Assembly: GCA_038049695.1 (NCBI GenBank)
Contig: CP142460.1
Coordinates: 35,560,001 to 35,624,000, forward strand
Direction: 5' to 3'
DNA from: Cinnamomum chago
Taxonomy: Eukaryota; Streptophyta; Magnoliopsida; Laurales; Lauraceae
DNA length: 64,000 bases
The notes beneath the pieces are model-generated. The model did not search any database, had not been told where the DNA came from, and was given only the letters and a program-made list of their open reading frames with translations. Positions 22,130 to 31,499 of the stretch are shown piece after piece. Every line of letters begins with the position of its first letter. Within the stretch, counting starts at the first letter, position 1. The translations under genes were made by a program, and so were the position numbers.

Positions 22130-23110
22130 ATTCACCACTCGTGGCAGCTCCTTGATTCCAACCGCCTGCTTGATCACTTTTCCAAGCAGGTGATTCCTCA
22201 TCTTGGTCTCAATGGCTTCCTTGATCCCTACTCTGATCACTTGATTCCCCATCATTCCTTTGTTCCAGTCAGATTTCCACCCCCCATCAACATCACCCGA
22301 TCTATTCCAGATCTTGCCCTGATCTTTCTCGAATTCCGCCATGATCATCACTTATAGCTTTTTCTTTATTCCAATTGGATGACTGGTCACCACCAAAAGA
22401 CTTTGGTTTGTTCCAACTATTTGTCTGACTTTCACTAGCAAATCCCGCTTCAGTCCAACCAATTGTTTTCCCTTCACTCACATCTTTTGACTTGTCCCAG
22501 ACCTCACACCTACCTCCTTTAGTCCAATTAGATGCCTGATCACCACCAGAAGGCTGAGATTTGCTCCAGCCATCTGGTTGACCATGGCCAACAGATCCTT
22601 TGTTCCAACTCCCTACATTCCTATATTTTGACTTATCCTAACTCTCAAACCAGCCTCCACTCTCACCTTCTGCTTTGCTCCATCCACCTGCTTGATTTCC
22701 CCAACCAACTTCTGGTTTATCCTACTGTCCACTCGCATCAGCCCAACCCCTCGTCAACTTGTAACTCCACCGCTTTGCCCCAATAAGTTGTTACATTTTC
22801 AGAGCCACCTTTCCCTTGGTTCCAAGAACTTTTATTGCCTTTGTCCTGGTTACTTTCTTCTGTGCCCCTCAAGTCAATATCTTGGCTATTCGAATCATCC
22901 CTTTCACTCACACTTCCACTGTTCCCATCTACCAAAGTCTTTTCTAATTCAAGCCATGGATCTGCTTAATCAGTACTTGCATTTCTTTTCTCCCAACCAC
23001 TCATCCCATTAGTAGGATGATCTGCCGGAGTTTCACTTTGCTAGAGTTTATCTTTACCCCATTCACTTGCAACATCCCAGCTTGATCTCCAGGTTGGAAA
23101 AAATAGCATT
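22130..23110 (-). pseudogene. Captured WG/GW-rich fragment, SPT5-like/KTF1-like
   Basis: Read on the minus strand, the sequence is a run of short Trp repeats with Lys, Gly, Ser and Asp between them: SSWDVASEWGKDK, SGWEKRN, KSSWNQGKGG, TTYWGK, VGWGNQAGGWSK, GSWNKGS, DGWSKSQ, SNWTKGG, EVWDKSKDVSEG, IGWTEA, NSWNKPKS, DGGWKSDWNKG, AGGWNQGA. At least ten GW or WG dipeptides occur. Such Argonaute-hook repeats mark the C-terminus of plant SPT5-like (KTF1/RDM3) and of NRPE1, both acting in RNA-directed DNA methylation; the SWNKG/VWDKSKD texture favours SPT5-like. Stops (near 22,975, 22,710 and 22,650) and frameshifts (near 22,740 and 22,320) break it. No KOW or NusG domain is present, so only the tail was captured. 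Confidence 0.6.
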
Positions 23111-23526
23111 TGAGGTTCCCGAAAGTCTTACACATCATCTATGCATTTCATTATAAATTTATTGCAAATTTGTTGTAGGAGACAAAAAAAAGGCCTGTGT
23201 AATATGAAAATCAGCACAACAATATCATGATCGCGAAACTTAGACAAATATGTTATGAGTGAGATCGTTATCTATTTATCAATGTTTATGCATTTCAATA
23301 TATAGTATATCATTAATTACTAGTTGAGAAATCAGAAATGTAGGATGAACTATAAGTTGTTGTAACGATATCGTTGCAATTGCATTCACATAACTCAGGC
23401 CATAAATTAATCTCTATTATATTTTTCCTCACAAGTCTCATATGTGTCTATTAGAAACCTCATTTTATAACTCTATGAATTGATATATGTACATTGTGCT
23501 AACTTTAAACTTCTTACAGATTATAG

Positions 23527-23770
23527 ATGGACAATATACAGCCTGGTCCTATGGATAACTCCATCTTATATGAGCAAGAGAACCATATTTCCGAACGTGT
23601 CTGGTAGGGCAAGGTGAGCATATATTGAAATACACTTTTTTAAATATATTGTCCTTACAACTATGACATTACTTTAAGTTTATATTTTCCTTGTCATTTA
23701 TTAATTGCAGGAGGCATGCCAATTATAATGCATTCCCACGCCAAATCACGACAGCTGGGAAATCAATAAC
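23527..23770 (+). pseudogene. Possible plant-mobile-domain (PMD) remnant
   Basis: A frame from ATG at 23,527 reads MDNIQPGPMDNSILYEQENH and then ISERVW, which resembles the opening of PMD/MAIN-like proteins (G-P-x-D-x-S-x-L-x-x-Q-x-x-H-x-S...W). A donor (AAG|GTGAGC) at 23,613/23,614 and an acceptor (TTGCAG) at 23,710 frame an intron; the next segment has RMWALIRQAGLEH, similar to the following PMD block. Stops (after ERVW, and in exon 2) disable it. PMD proteins are often linked with Mutator and Gypsy elements. The match is short and the call tentative. Confidence 0.4.
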
Positions 23771-24389
23771 CGTATGTGGGCACTAATACGTCAGGCCGGG
23801 CTAGAGCATTGAGTCATGAGCTATATGTACTACTACTTCATACCTTGCTCTTATAGGTGAGATGAGCTTCAGGAAAATGGATGACAAGAAGCGCCCATTT
23901 GAGTTGTACCTGAAGCTGATTTGCAAGGAATACATATGCTTCCTTCTGATTTTGATAAGTGGAAGAGATACAAAGTGGAAGACAATCGTAGAGGGTATTC
24001 TTTAGAAAGAGGGAGGCGGTCTGCAAGCATGGTTTAGCTTGTCCTGAATAAGGTTGTGGAATTGGGCTGCAGTCATAGAGAAGAAGCTAATGTCCATCCT
24101 TGTTTGTGCATATTTAGTTGGTGGGAGGATTATCACCACTGGTTGTACCATAGTTGTTGATGCTGCTACTATAAAGTCCATTGTTTATATTTCCCTTAAA
24201 TACATAGACATGACAGTTGTGCTCTAAATTTATTATTGCATTAACCATTCATTGTATCGTCATAGTATCATTGTTTCACTCGCATCGTTCTGGATAAAGT
24301 GGTATGTGTAGCAATCAAGTTATAAGTTTGGAAGGCTACAACTGTTGGATTTTTATTGCTTTACATTAGTAATTAACAATTATGATTTT

Positions 24390-24815
24390 GGAGCATTTTC
24401 TTTTATTTTTGTTTTCCAACAACGAGACTGACCCTGACTATAAATTGAGATACATAAACAATGAAAAAGGCTCACAAATTTCACCCAAATTAGTGGTTAC
24501 TAAATTTTTTGTAACGATATCATTACAATCCTTTATAGTTTTTAACGATATTGACCCGGACTATATATTGAGATACATAAACAATGAAAAAGGCTCACTA
24601 ATTTCACCAAGATTAGTGATTTCTAAACATTTTTTATAACGATATCGTTACAATCCTTTACAGTTTTTCGCTTCTCTTTTACCTCCCCAGCAACCACATT
24701 AGCCCTGACTATATATTGAGATGCATAAACAATGAAAAAGGTGCACGGAGGTTACCAATTAAGACCAAATTGCAAATATTCCAACAATGAAATCGTTACC
24801 GTCCTTTACAGTTTT
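24390..24815 (+). repeat. Three diverged tandem units of about 120-150 bp ending in a palindrome
   Basis: Each unit contains CTATA.ATTGAGATACATAA, ACAATGAAAAAGG.TCAC and then the motif GTAACGATATC.TTAC followed by AATCCTTTA.AGTTTT. Unit ends are at about 24,540, 24,665 and 24,815; the third has a degraded palindrome (GAAATCGTTACC). In-frame translation of units one and two is a by-product. Confidence 0.8.
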
Positions 24816-24939
24816 CAATCTCAAATTTCTTATCTAGAAAATTAATGGCTTCAATTTTAAAATGTGATCTTTAAACAATGGGAAAGACTCATGAATGCAC
24901 CTATGGGTCTTGGTCTAAGGAAGGCAGAATATGAAGGTT

Positions 24940-25570
24940 CAAGCCCTCACTATGATCTTCGAACCCCTTTGAAAATGGCTCAGGCGAATTTGGGGTACAA
25001 ACCCCTTTCCTGAGGGTTCGAACCCTCTTCCCCTCTGGAAAATGGCCCAAGTTATGCATGTTGGGAGGGTTCGAACCCTCTTCATGAGGGTTCGAACCCT
25101 CTTCCCCTCTGGAAAATGGCCCAAGTTATGAAAGTTTGGAGGGTTCGAACCCTGTTCCTGAGGGTTCGAACCCTCTTCCCCTCTGGAAAATGGCCTAAGT
25201 TATGCATGTTGGGAGGGTTCGAACCCTCTTCATGAGGGTTCGAACCCTCTTCCCCTCTGGAAAATGGCCCAAGTTATGAAAGTTTGGAGGGTTCGAACCC
25301 TCTTCATGAGGGTTCGAACCCTCTTCCCCTCTGGAAAATGGCCCAAGTTTTGCAAGTTTGGAGGGTTCGAACCCTGTTCCTGAGGGTTCGAACCCTCTTC
25401 CCCTCTGGAAAATGGCCCAAGTTATGCATGTTGTGAGGGTTCGAACCCTCTTCATGAGGGTTCGAACCCTCTTCCCCTGATGAAAATGGCCCAAGTTTTG
25501 CAAGTTTGGAGGGTTCGAACCCTGTTCCTGGGGAAGAACCCTCTTCCCCTCTGGAAAATGCCCCATGTTT
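24940..25570. repeat. 74-bp tandem array with palindrome GAGGGTTCGAACCCTC
   Basis: The mark GGAAAATGGCCC recurs at 25,037, 25,111, 25,185, 25,259, 25,333, 25,407 and 25,481, exactly 74 bp apart, then after 72 bp; an outlying diverged unit starts at about 24,970. Each unit has two copies of the palindrome, about 14 in total, separated by TTCATGAG, TTCCTGAG or TTCCCCTCT spacers. The core GGTTCGAACC fits the Pol III B-box consensus (GGTTCGANNCC) on both strands. No A box or tRNA fold is present. Open frames (up to 126 codons) are repeat by-products. Confidence 0.92.
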
Positions 25571-25574
25571 TGCA

Positions 25575-27726
25575 ATTATCTATGGAAATGACTCCCATAA
25601 CTAATCACTTCTATGTTATGAGTATGTTTTGCTATTACATAGAGATTAAAAAACAAAATAACTAGGAATTTTTGGTAATCTCCACATTGATTGACCCAAT
25701 TCCAAATCTCATTAGTTTTGGTTTGACACTGTGACTCAGTAAATGGCATTCAACTAGCAGTAGATCAGGAATGGAGTTGGAAAAGGACTCTACGTGTATA
25801 AAGACAGGTTGTCATGTTTGTTAGGTTGGTGACTGAACCACCACATATTGAGATCACATGCAATCTTATAATATTAAAATACATGAGAGGCGCTCATGAT
25901 CCTTGTTCACTGATGATTTCACAACCCAATCATTTGCTGTCAAGGTCCTATTTCCCCTCTCTTTACCCAGAAATCAGATTGTGGTTGCTTGCCTAAGCAG
26001 GTGCTCATGAACATCATAGAACCCCAACTAATCATTTATTCTCAATTATTTTACCACAAACAATCAAGTATCTACGAACCCTCACTATGAGATTCAAAAT
26101 TAATGGATATGGCCATCTTTGAACGCAAAAAATGTACATTTCGCTGATTTAACGGAGACGATATCGTTACCAACCCTCAGTTCTTCACTAACTATTTTGC
26201 ATGTCTTTATATGATCTTAAATATTGGACACGACAAGGTGCATGTCATGGGAACGAGCCCTTTTGAACGCATGTCATTATTCGATAATTCGATGTTATTA
26301 ACCAATGCTTGATAAATGGTACATGTCATTTTAACAATTATATGCCACAACCATAATATAGATGGAGCCTAAACGGTGAGAACCCAATACTTCAAGTCAG
26401 AACTGAAGGTTATATAACCCATAAGAGGTTGGCAAAAAGTAAATTATTTTCATTCACATAAAAAGAAAGGAAACCATTGTCGATGAGTAAAAGAATTTAT
26501 TTCAATGTACACGACATTTTAGGCTTTTAGCCTTAAAGTAAACTATTTCAGCTAAACATTCAGAATCAGTGGATTTGGCCTGAACAAATAGATACAACTT
26601 TCAGTCGCCTTCCATTCCCTGGGGTCATATCCCAGGGTTCCTCTATGTAGCCTTCTTCGGAGATGCATGGGCCTGGTATCAGCAGTTTCTCCTTGTGTGA
26701 TGCTGATGTGTAAGTTTCAACCTTTTCCATCCAAAAGATTTTCGGTAACAGATGCGGTCTCCTCTCCTTTGGTGTATCGCAGAGATCCATTTCAGCACCA
26801 TTTCGTAGACACCTACACACGAGGAAATCCCAACACAGTTTCAGCCCAAAAAAGGCCTTAAATAAACATCAACAGTAATGAAAAAAGGGTAATCTCCTTG
26901 TTGTAAACCGACAGAAATGCTACGATAAAAAATCAATCAACTATCGAGTACAGAATCAGCGATGTGTCTAATAAAAAAATAGGTAGTATAACTACAATTA
27001 ATCGAGTGTACACCTCTTATTTACAACCAAAGCTCTTGTCCTCTCATTTATGGACTGTTGCCAAGCGATGACATTGATCCGGGATATATCATGAGATAGA
27101 AGGTAAGCATGCAGTTCATCGGGGACCACGAGTGTTCTGATTTAAGTTTAACGCATGACGATATCGTTACAATTTTTGGTAGCGTTACATTTTATATTGC
27201 TTCCCGGCAAATAGAATGAACATTACTCACTGACGAATCTAAAATGAGAAGGATAAGGGTATTGATATGATGATTTTACAATGACGATATCGTTACATAC
27301 AGGCGTACCATAATATTAAAACATTGGCATCAACTAAGTCCGTCGCAGTCCCGGAAAGTCTGTGGTATCTAAATGTTTGATCCGACGTATTCCTCAATTT
27401 TACATATGGAAATGTACTACACGTGGTCTTTAATGGGTGTCATTTGGTGTCTTAGAAGAAGCATATAACACGAAGAAGCAACAATCATATTACATTATGG
27501 TTACCTCAAGTAACTGCCATTTCCTAAGATTAGAGAAATTCATTTCTTAAAAAGTTCATTCATGTAATAAGTAGAAACCAGCAAATTATCAACCTTGCAA
27601 TTGTCATAGAACCATATGATGAGATGGCTCCATAAATAAATCAAGAAATACAAGGTGCTCTACGTGTGTATTCATTCTGTTGTGTAAACTGTAAACATGG
27701 TGCTCTACTCCCTTTCTCCTTTCTAG
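25575..27726. other. Element interior, possibly one more gene fragment
   Basis: A minus-strand frame of 84 codons at 26,566-26,820 has a normal amino-acid mix (KIFWMEKVETYTSASHKEKL) and could be a captured exon, but I cannot name the family. The rest holds three of the dispersed palindromes and no gene. Confidence 0.3.
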
Positions 27727-28171
27727 TATTACATCAAGGGCTGATCAAAACGGCGCATGGGCATCATATGCTGGATCGGGGGCATGGAACGGTATACTCC
27801 TATTTGCCTAGTACTGGACCCTTGATCTCTCAAACAAAATGTAGAGGCCAGAACCATACTAAAATATGTTGTGTTTGGAGCTCTTTGTATAGATCCTGAT
27901 ATGCTAGAAGTTGGAAATGGTGGCATGTCAACGGAGGAATATCGTTCTCACTTCAGCATATGGGCATTGGCTAAGGTAGCCATTTTTCAAAGTACTCTGC
28001 AGACACACTTGCACTGGGTCTAACTAGTGTCTACATTCATGAAATGATGATTATTTGTACATAACTACCTGATTGTTTAGGCCCCACTACTGATTGGATG
28101 CGACTTAAGATCAATGGATGATGAAACACGGGGGTTATTGAGCAACAAGGAGGTCATTGCAGTCAATCAAG
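27727..28171 (+). pseudogene. Captured alpha-galactosidase exons (three, spliced, open)
   Basis: Exons 27,727-27,791, 27,893-27,975 and 28,081-28,171 are joined by GT..AG introns (TTTCTAG|; AACG|GTATAC ... TATAG|ATCC; AAG|GTAGCC ... TTTAG|GCC; CAAG|GTACAG). Splicing gives an unbroken frame with [66 protein letters not shown] and [12 protein letters not shown]. These are the conserved blocks before the C-terminal beta domain of plant GH27 alpha-galactosidase. The enzyme removes terminal alpha-galactose from oligosaccharides and galactomannan. The nucleophile-bearing N-terminal part and the C-terminal domain were not found nearby, so no enzyme can be made. Its position inside the Mutator-like element points to gene capture with introns, that is, from DNA rather than mRNA. 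Confidence 0.88.
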
Positions 28172-29777
28172 GTACAGAGATTGTTCTGTCACTCACAGAT
28201 TTCTTTGCCATAGATGTTAAGCAAGTGATATGTGAACTACATGCATGAAATTCTTTGCAACATGCATCAACAGTTTAGAAGCTGAACAAAACTCTACAAA
28301 TATATCAAGTAAAAATTCGATTTTACTGTGATTGGATTTTACATTGATTGAATTAATATTTGCCATTTGATTGATAACATTTTGAAAAATAGTGAAATTT
28401 TGATCCGAGTGTCATGGATCAATCCTCATGGATTGAACCGGTGTTTTCCCAGGGATTGAATGAAGACCTGTTGAGATAACACACAGCTATGAACAACAAA
28501 TGTGTAAGCTTGACTATGTACTAGGTTGAATCACCACACTACCATGTATGGAAAATCTATGGGCTGAGAAATTTTCTGAAAGATTGTATCAAATCTACTT
28601 TGGAAACTATATAATAATTATGTCTTGTAAATGGCACCCTGGTTTCACCTTATTATTGTTGTAGTACAATTTCTTGCATATGGATTTATGCTGATTTTGT
28701 ATTGTGGTTTTGGAGCGATGCTCTAGAGAACCCTTTTATTCATTATGATTTTAGTTTTTTAAAAACTACTTGGTCTAGTCACTTGTTCTCTGTTGTGCTA
28801 TGGTGAATGTATCTTAAGTTGTCTTAAGTTTTTGTTTAAGACTGTCCTGGATCATGAGGTAGTCACTCAAGGGTCAGAGAGTGGCAAATAAGATTTAATT
28901 GGATAGTTGAGGAAGGCTTCTCCACAAGATGATGGCTGCTTGATGTGAAGCCAGGTGATATTCCGAAATTGTCACAAAGAGGCCAGGAGATGTGCTATTT
29001 GATCAGGTTGGTTAGGAAGAAACCTTTCCATGAGATGCAGGCTGTAAGTACTACCATGCTCACTGCCCTATTTGGTGCCTATTCATGGAATTTTTATGTG
29101 AGGTGATGACTAGAAATCTATTAATCACAAGTGTTTAGTTGATTTCTATTCTCTTAAAGCAGTGATAACTTGCATGTGTGGTGCAGACATGTCAATGGAT
29201 CTCTCCACGCCTTTCTAAATATACATGGAAGAGCTGCCATATTTTTCCCTGGAGCTGGACTACACAGTACACATGGTGATATTCTCTCCACGTGTGCCCA
29301 TTGAGGTATTTCCACCTGATATAGTCTTATCTTTGCCTTGTCAAGATTATAGTGGAAACGTTTTCCAAGTGTTGGCCTGAGCCATCTTCTTCTTCTTCTT
29401 CCGTTTCATTTATTCTTCTTCTTCTTCAATTCACTTCTCTCTCTCTAAATCGAATTCTTCTCCTTCTCCGCTTCTTTTTTAAGTGCAAGATATTGGGTTT
29501 TTAGAACCCAATATTTTTTATTGTTTCATTAACTTGGTACCCTGTTAATCTAAAAAGCACAATTAACTAAGCTCATTGTGTTGGAAACTAGAGCAATTGC
29601 AAGATGAACCTACTCTCTAAGACCAATTGTTAGTCTGAATGAAGGAAATTCTATTATTTGTCTTAAGTCTGAATATAGTTTGACATACAAATGAATGCTT
29701 CAAGTTTCATCCCTGATGGAGATCCTTTAAAAGACACTTTAAAAGTGACTCATTAAGGCTTTTTTTTTTGTAGTTGT
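28172..29777. other. Element interior without a recognised gene
   Basis: Sequence after the last alpha-galactosidase exon. The next exon of that gene was searched for and not found. A CTT-rich tract lies at about 29,385-29,425 and an AATATTGGGTT/AACCCAATATT stem-loop at about 29,489-29,514. Confidence 0.35.
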
Positions 29778-29799
29778 GGGGGGGGGGGGGGGGGGGGGG
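29778..29799. repeat. G22 homopolymer
   Basis: Twenty-two consecutive G bases directly follow a T-rich stretch. The length could be affected by sequencing or assembly error. Confidence 0.85.
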
Positions 29800-30660
29800 A
29801 ATCCGGCATGCTACAGACTTATAATTCAGCTATCTGATCTCTAAAAGGATATACAAATCTCCAAGTACTGGATTTTGATCAAGTATCTATATCTTACTAA
29901 ACCTTATCGACGAGAGTTTAAAGAGTGAACCATAAGGCAATAATCCATAAAACAGTTAAATGCATTTTCTTACGGTCATTGTTGCCTATGTCAAGTTAGT
30001 AATGAAGAAATCACAAAATCTCAAAGAGATTGTAAGAATTCACCGACATTTTAACATCTAAAAAACAATAAAGACTGCTCTTCTATCTTAATCATTCCCT
30101 CATATCATAAATACTCATTCTTATGCAGAATCTCATTCCAACGAAGGGCGTAACCAAAAAGAGAACAAGCATAAAATTCTGATTCAAATAGCAGCCGTTT
30201 TGTGTTTTTAGACAGCGAACAGCAGTGCAATTCGAAATTGCCATCGCGTATTTTAGCAGAAAAGGTTACTATATATCTACCTTCATAAGAATTTTTTTTT
30301 TTACTATTGCATAGAAATGCTCGGTTGCATTGCAAAACCGATACATTCATATTAAAGGAACAGAATATGGGAAGTTGATACATGCCAAAAACGGTCAAGA
30401 TGATGAAATCGATGCCCACATTCAAATAAGTAAATCAAACAAGCTTCAAATAGTAAAAAACAAGTACAGGATGGAGAAGCCAAGCATTACAGAAGCTTCA
30501 GATTTTTTATTTCAAATAGCCATTAATCCAAAAATTAGGTCTGCAGTCAGACAAATAGAGCATTGGCTGCAGGGAATGCACATGCAAATGCTACAACATA
30601 AAATGGATATCATGCAAGTACTTACCTCTCTTGGCTGGAAACCCTCTTTCATATGCACCA
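29800..30660. other. Element interior without a recognised gene
   Basis: Overlapping frames on both strands (30,105-30,425 minus, 30,330-30,743 plus) have no recognisable family. Nothing else is supported. Confidence 0.3.
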
Positions 30661-31141
30661 TTTTATCAGACAACTACGGCGACGAAAGGGACTCGCTGGC
30701 TGCCGGTGTGAGAAGATCCAGACGGAATCACCGATTGGGGTGAAGACAGGAAGGAAGACGGAAAGGGAGAGCAGGGGACCAATGGAATGAGAGAGGAAGC
30801 GAGAGGGAAGGAGAGGGAGGCGAGAGAAAACGAGAACGTAGGCGAGAGAGAAGGAGAGAGGACGCGAGAGGGAAGGATAGAGAAGGGACCGGCGAAGACA
30901 CGCAGAGAGTAAAAGGGCGTGGGCAGCGAGAGGGAGAAGCAGAGAGAGGAAAAAAGGCGGGACGTGGGGGACGTGGGGTGGGAAGAGTGAAAAGGATGGG
31001 TTTTCCGGACGATGTCGTCAACAATGGGAGGGGTAAAAACGTCCACAATGGGCTGTACGAGCACCAAATTGGAAAAATACGTGTATTTCTGTCTAAAATG
31101 GCTAAATACATCTCTAATCACACTTTTCTCGTAAAAATCCC
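30661..31141 (-). repeat. Right terminal inverted repeat of the Mutator-like element
   Basis: The outer 120 bp or so match the inverted left end. The inner part is G/A-rich on the plus strand (C/T-rich when read inward), as expected for an inverted copy, but is strongly diverged in detail. The Ser/Pro/Leu-rich frames on the minus strand are low-complexity. Confidence 0.85.
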
Positions 31142-31299
31142 TTTAATATATTACTTGTATTTTAAATCATTTGATCGATGGACTTAATTTTAATTAAAGA
31201 GATTTGATATATTGGCCCCTTTTTTTTTGTTTACTTTTTTGCCCAGGTCTCATGATACAATGGGATCTGAATGTAAAAAGTTAAAAAAGCCCATACATT

Positions 31300-31459
31300 A
31301 AAAATAACCCTCAGCCGTCTTTCCGCCTTTCACCTTTCCATTTCACCCCTCTTTCCTTTTTCACTTGTAGCAAGAGTCTGAAAAATAACCCTAAACCAAC
31401 TTTCCCCCTTTCACCTTTCCATTTCACCCCTCTTTCGTTTTTCACTTGCAACTTGTGCA
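31300..31459 (+). repeat. Two tandem 80-bp units
   Basis: AAAAATAACCCT, then CTTTCACCTTTCCATTTCAC, occurs from 31,300 and again from 31,381 with few changes. Confidence 0.8.
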
Positions 31460-31499
31460 ATGAACTGCAGCCAGAACCCAAATGGGTCATTCTTCTCCG

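Larger units (their letters stand above)
23362..27296. repeat. Dispersed palindrome GTAACGATATCGTTAC, six clear copies
   Basis: Copies, perfect or with one to three changes, lie at about 23,362-23,377, 24,511-24,526, 24,636-24,651, 26,157-26,170, 27,157-27,170 and 27,283-27,296. A partial copy is at 24,543. Four contain the full ACGATATCGTTAC core. Surrounding sequence differs for the last three, so they are not explained by the tandem units alone. Confidence 0.8.
19542..31141. mobile_element. Pack-MULE-like Mutator element, 11.6 kb
   Basis: A perfect 9-bp target duplication TTTAATATA flanks it (19,533-19,541 and 31,142-31,150). The ends are inverted repeats: both read inward as GGGATTTTTAC, AAAAGTG, ATACAC, TTTGGTG.TCGTACA and GGACG.TTTTACCC, about 75% alike over the outer 120 bp, followed on both sides by a long C/T-rich stretch. 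Nine-bp duplications with long inverted ends are the hallmark of Mutator-like elements. No mudrA-type transposase was found. Inside are gene fragments (22,130-23,110; 23,527-23,770; 27,727-28,171) and two repeat systems (24,390-24,815; 24,940-25,570), so it fits a non-autonomous, gene-capturing (Pack-MULE) element of unusual size. Confidence 0.9.

Noticed and set aside
24940..25570. CRISPR-like array or tRNA cluster
   Set aside because: The repeats are directly adjacent 74-bp units without unique spacers, the window is eukaryotic, and no tRNA fold or A box accompanies the B-box-like core.
29489..29514. Stem-loop followed by T-run as a terminator
   Set aside because: Intrinsic terminators are bacterial; here it is an isolated hairpin in plant DNA.
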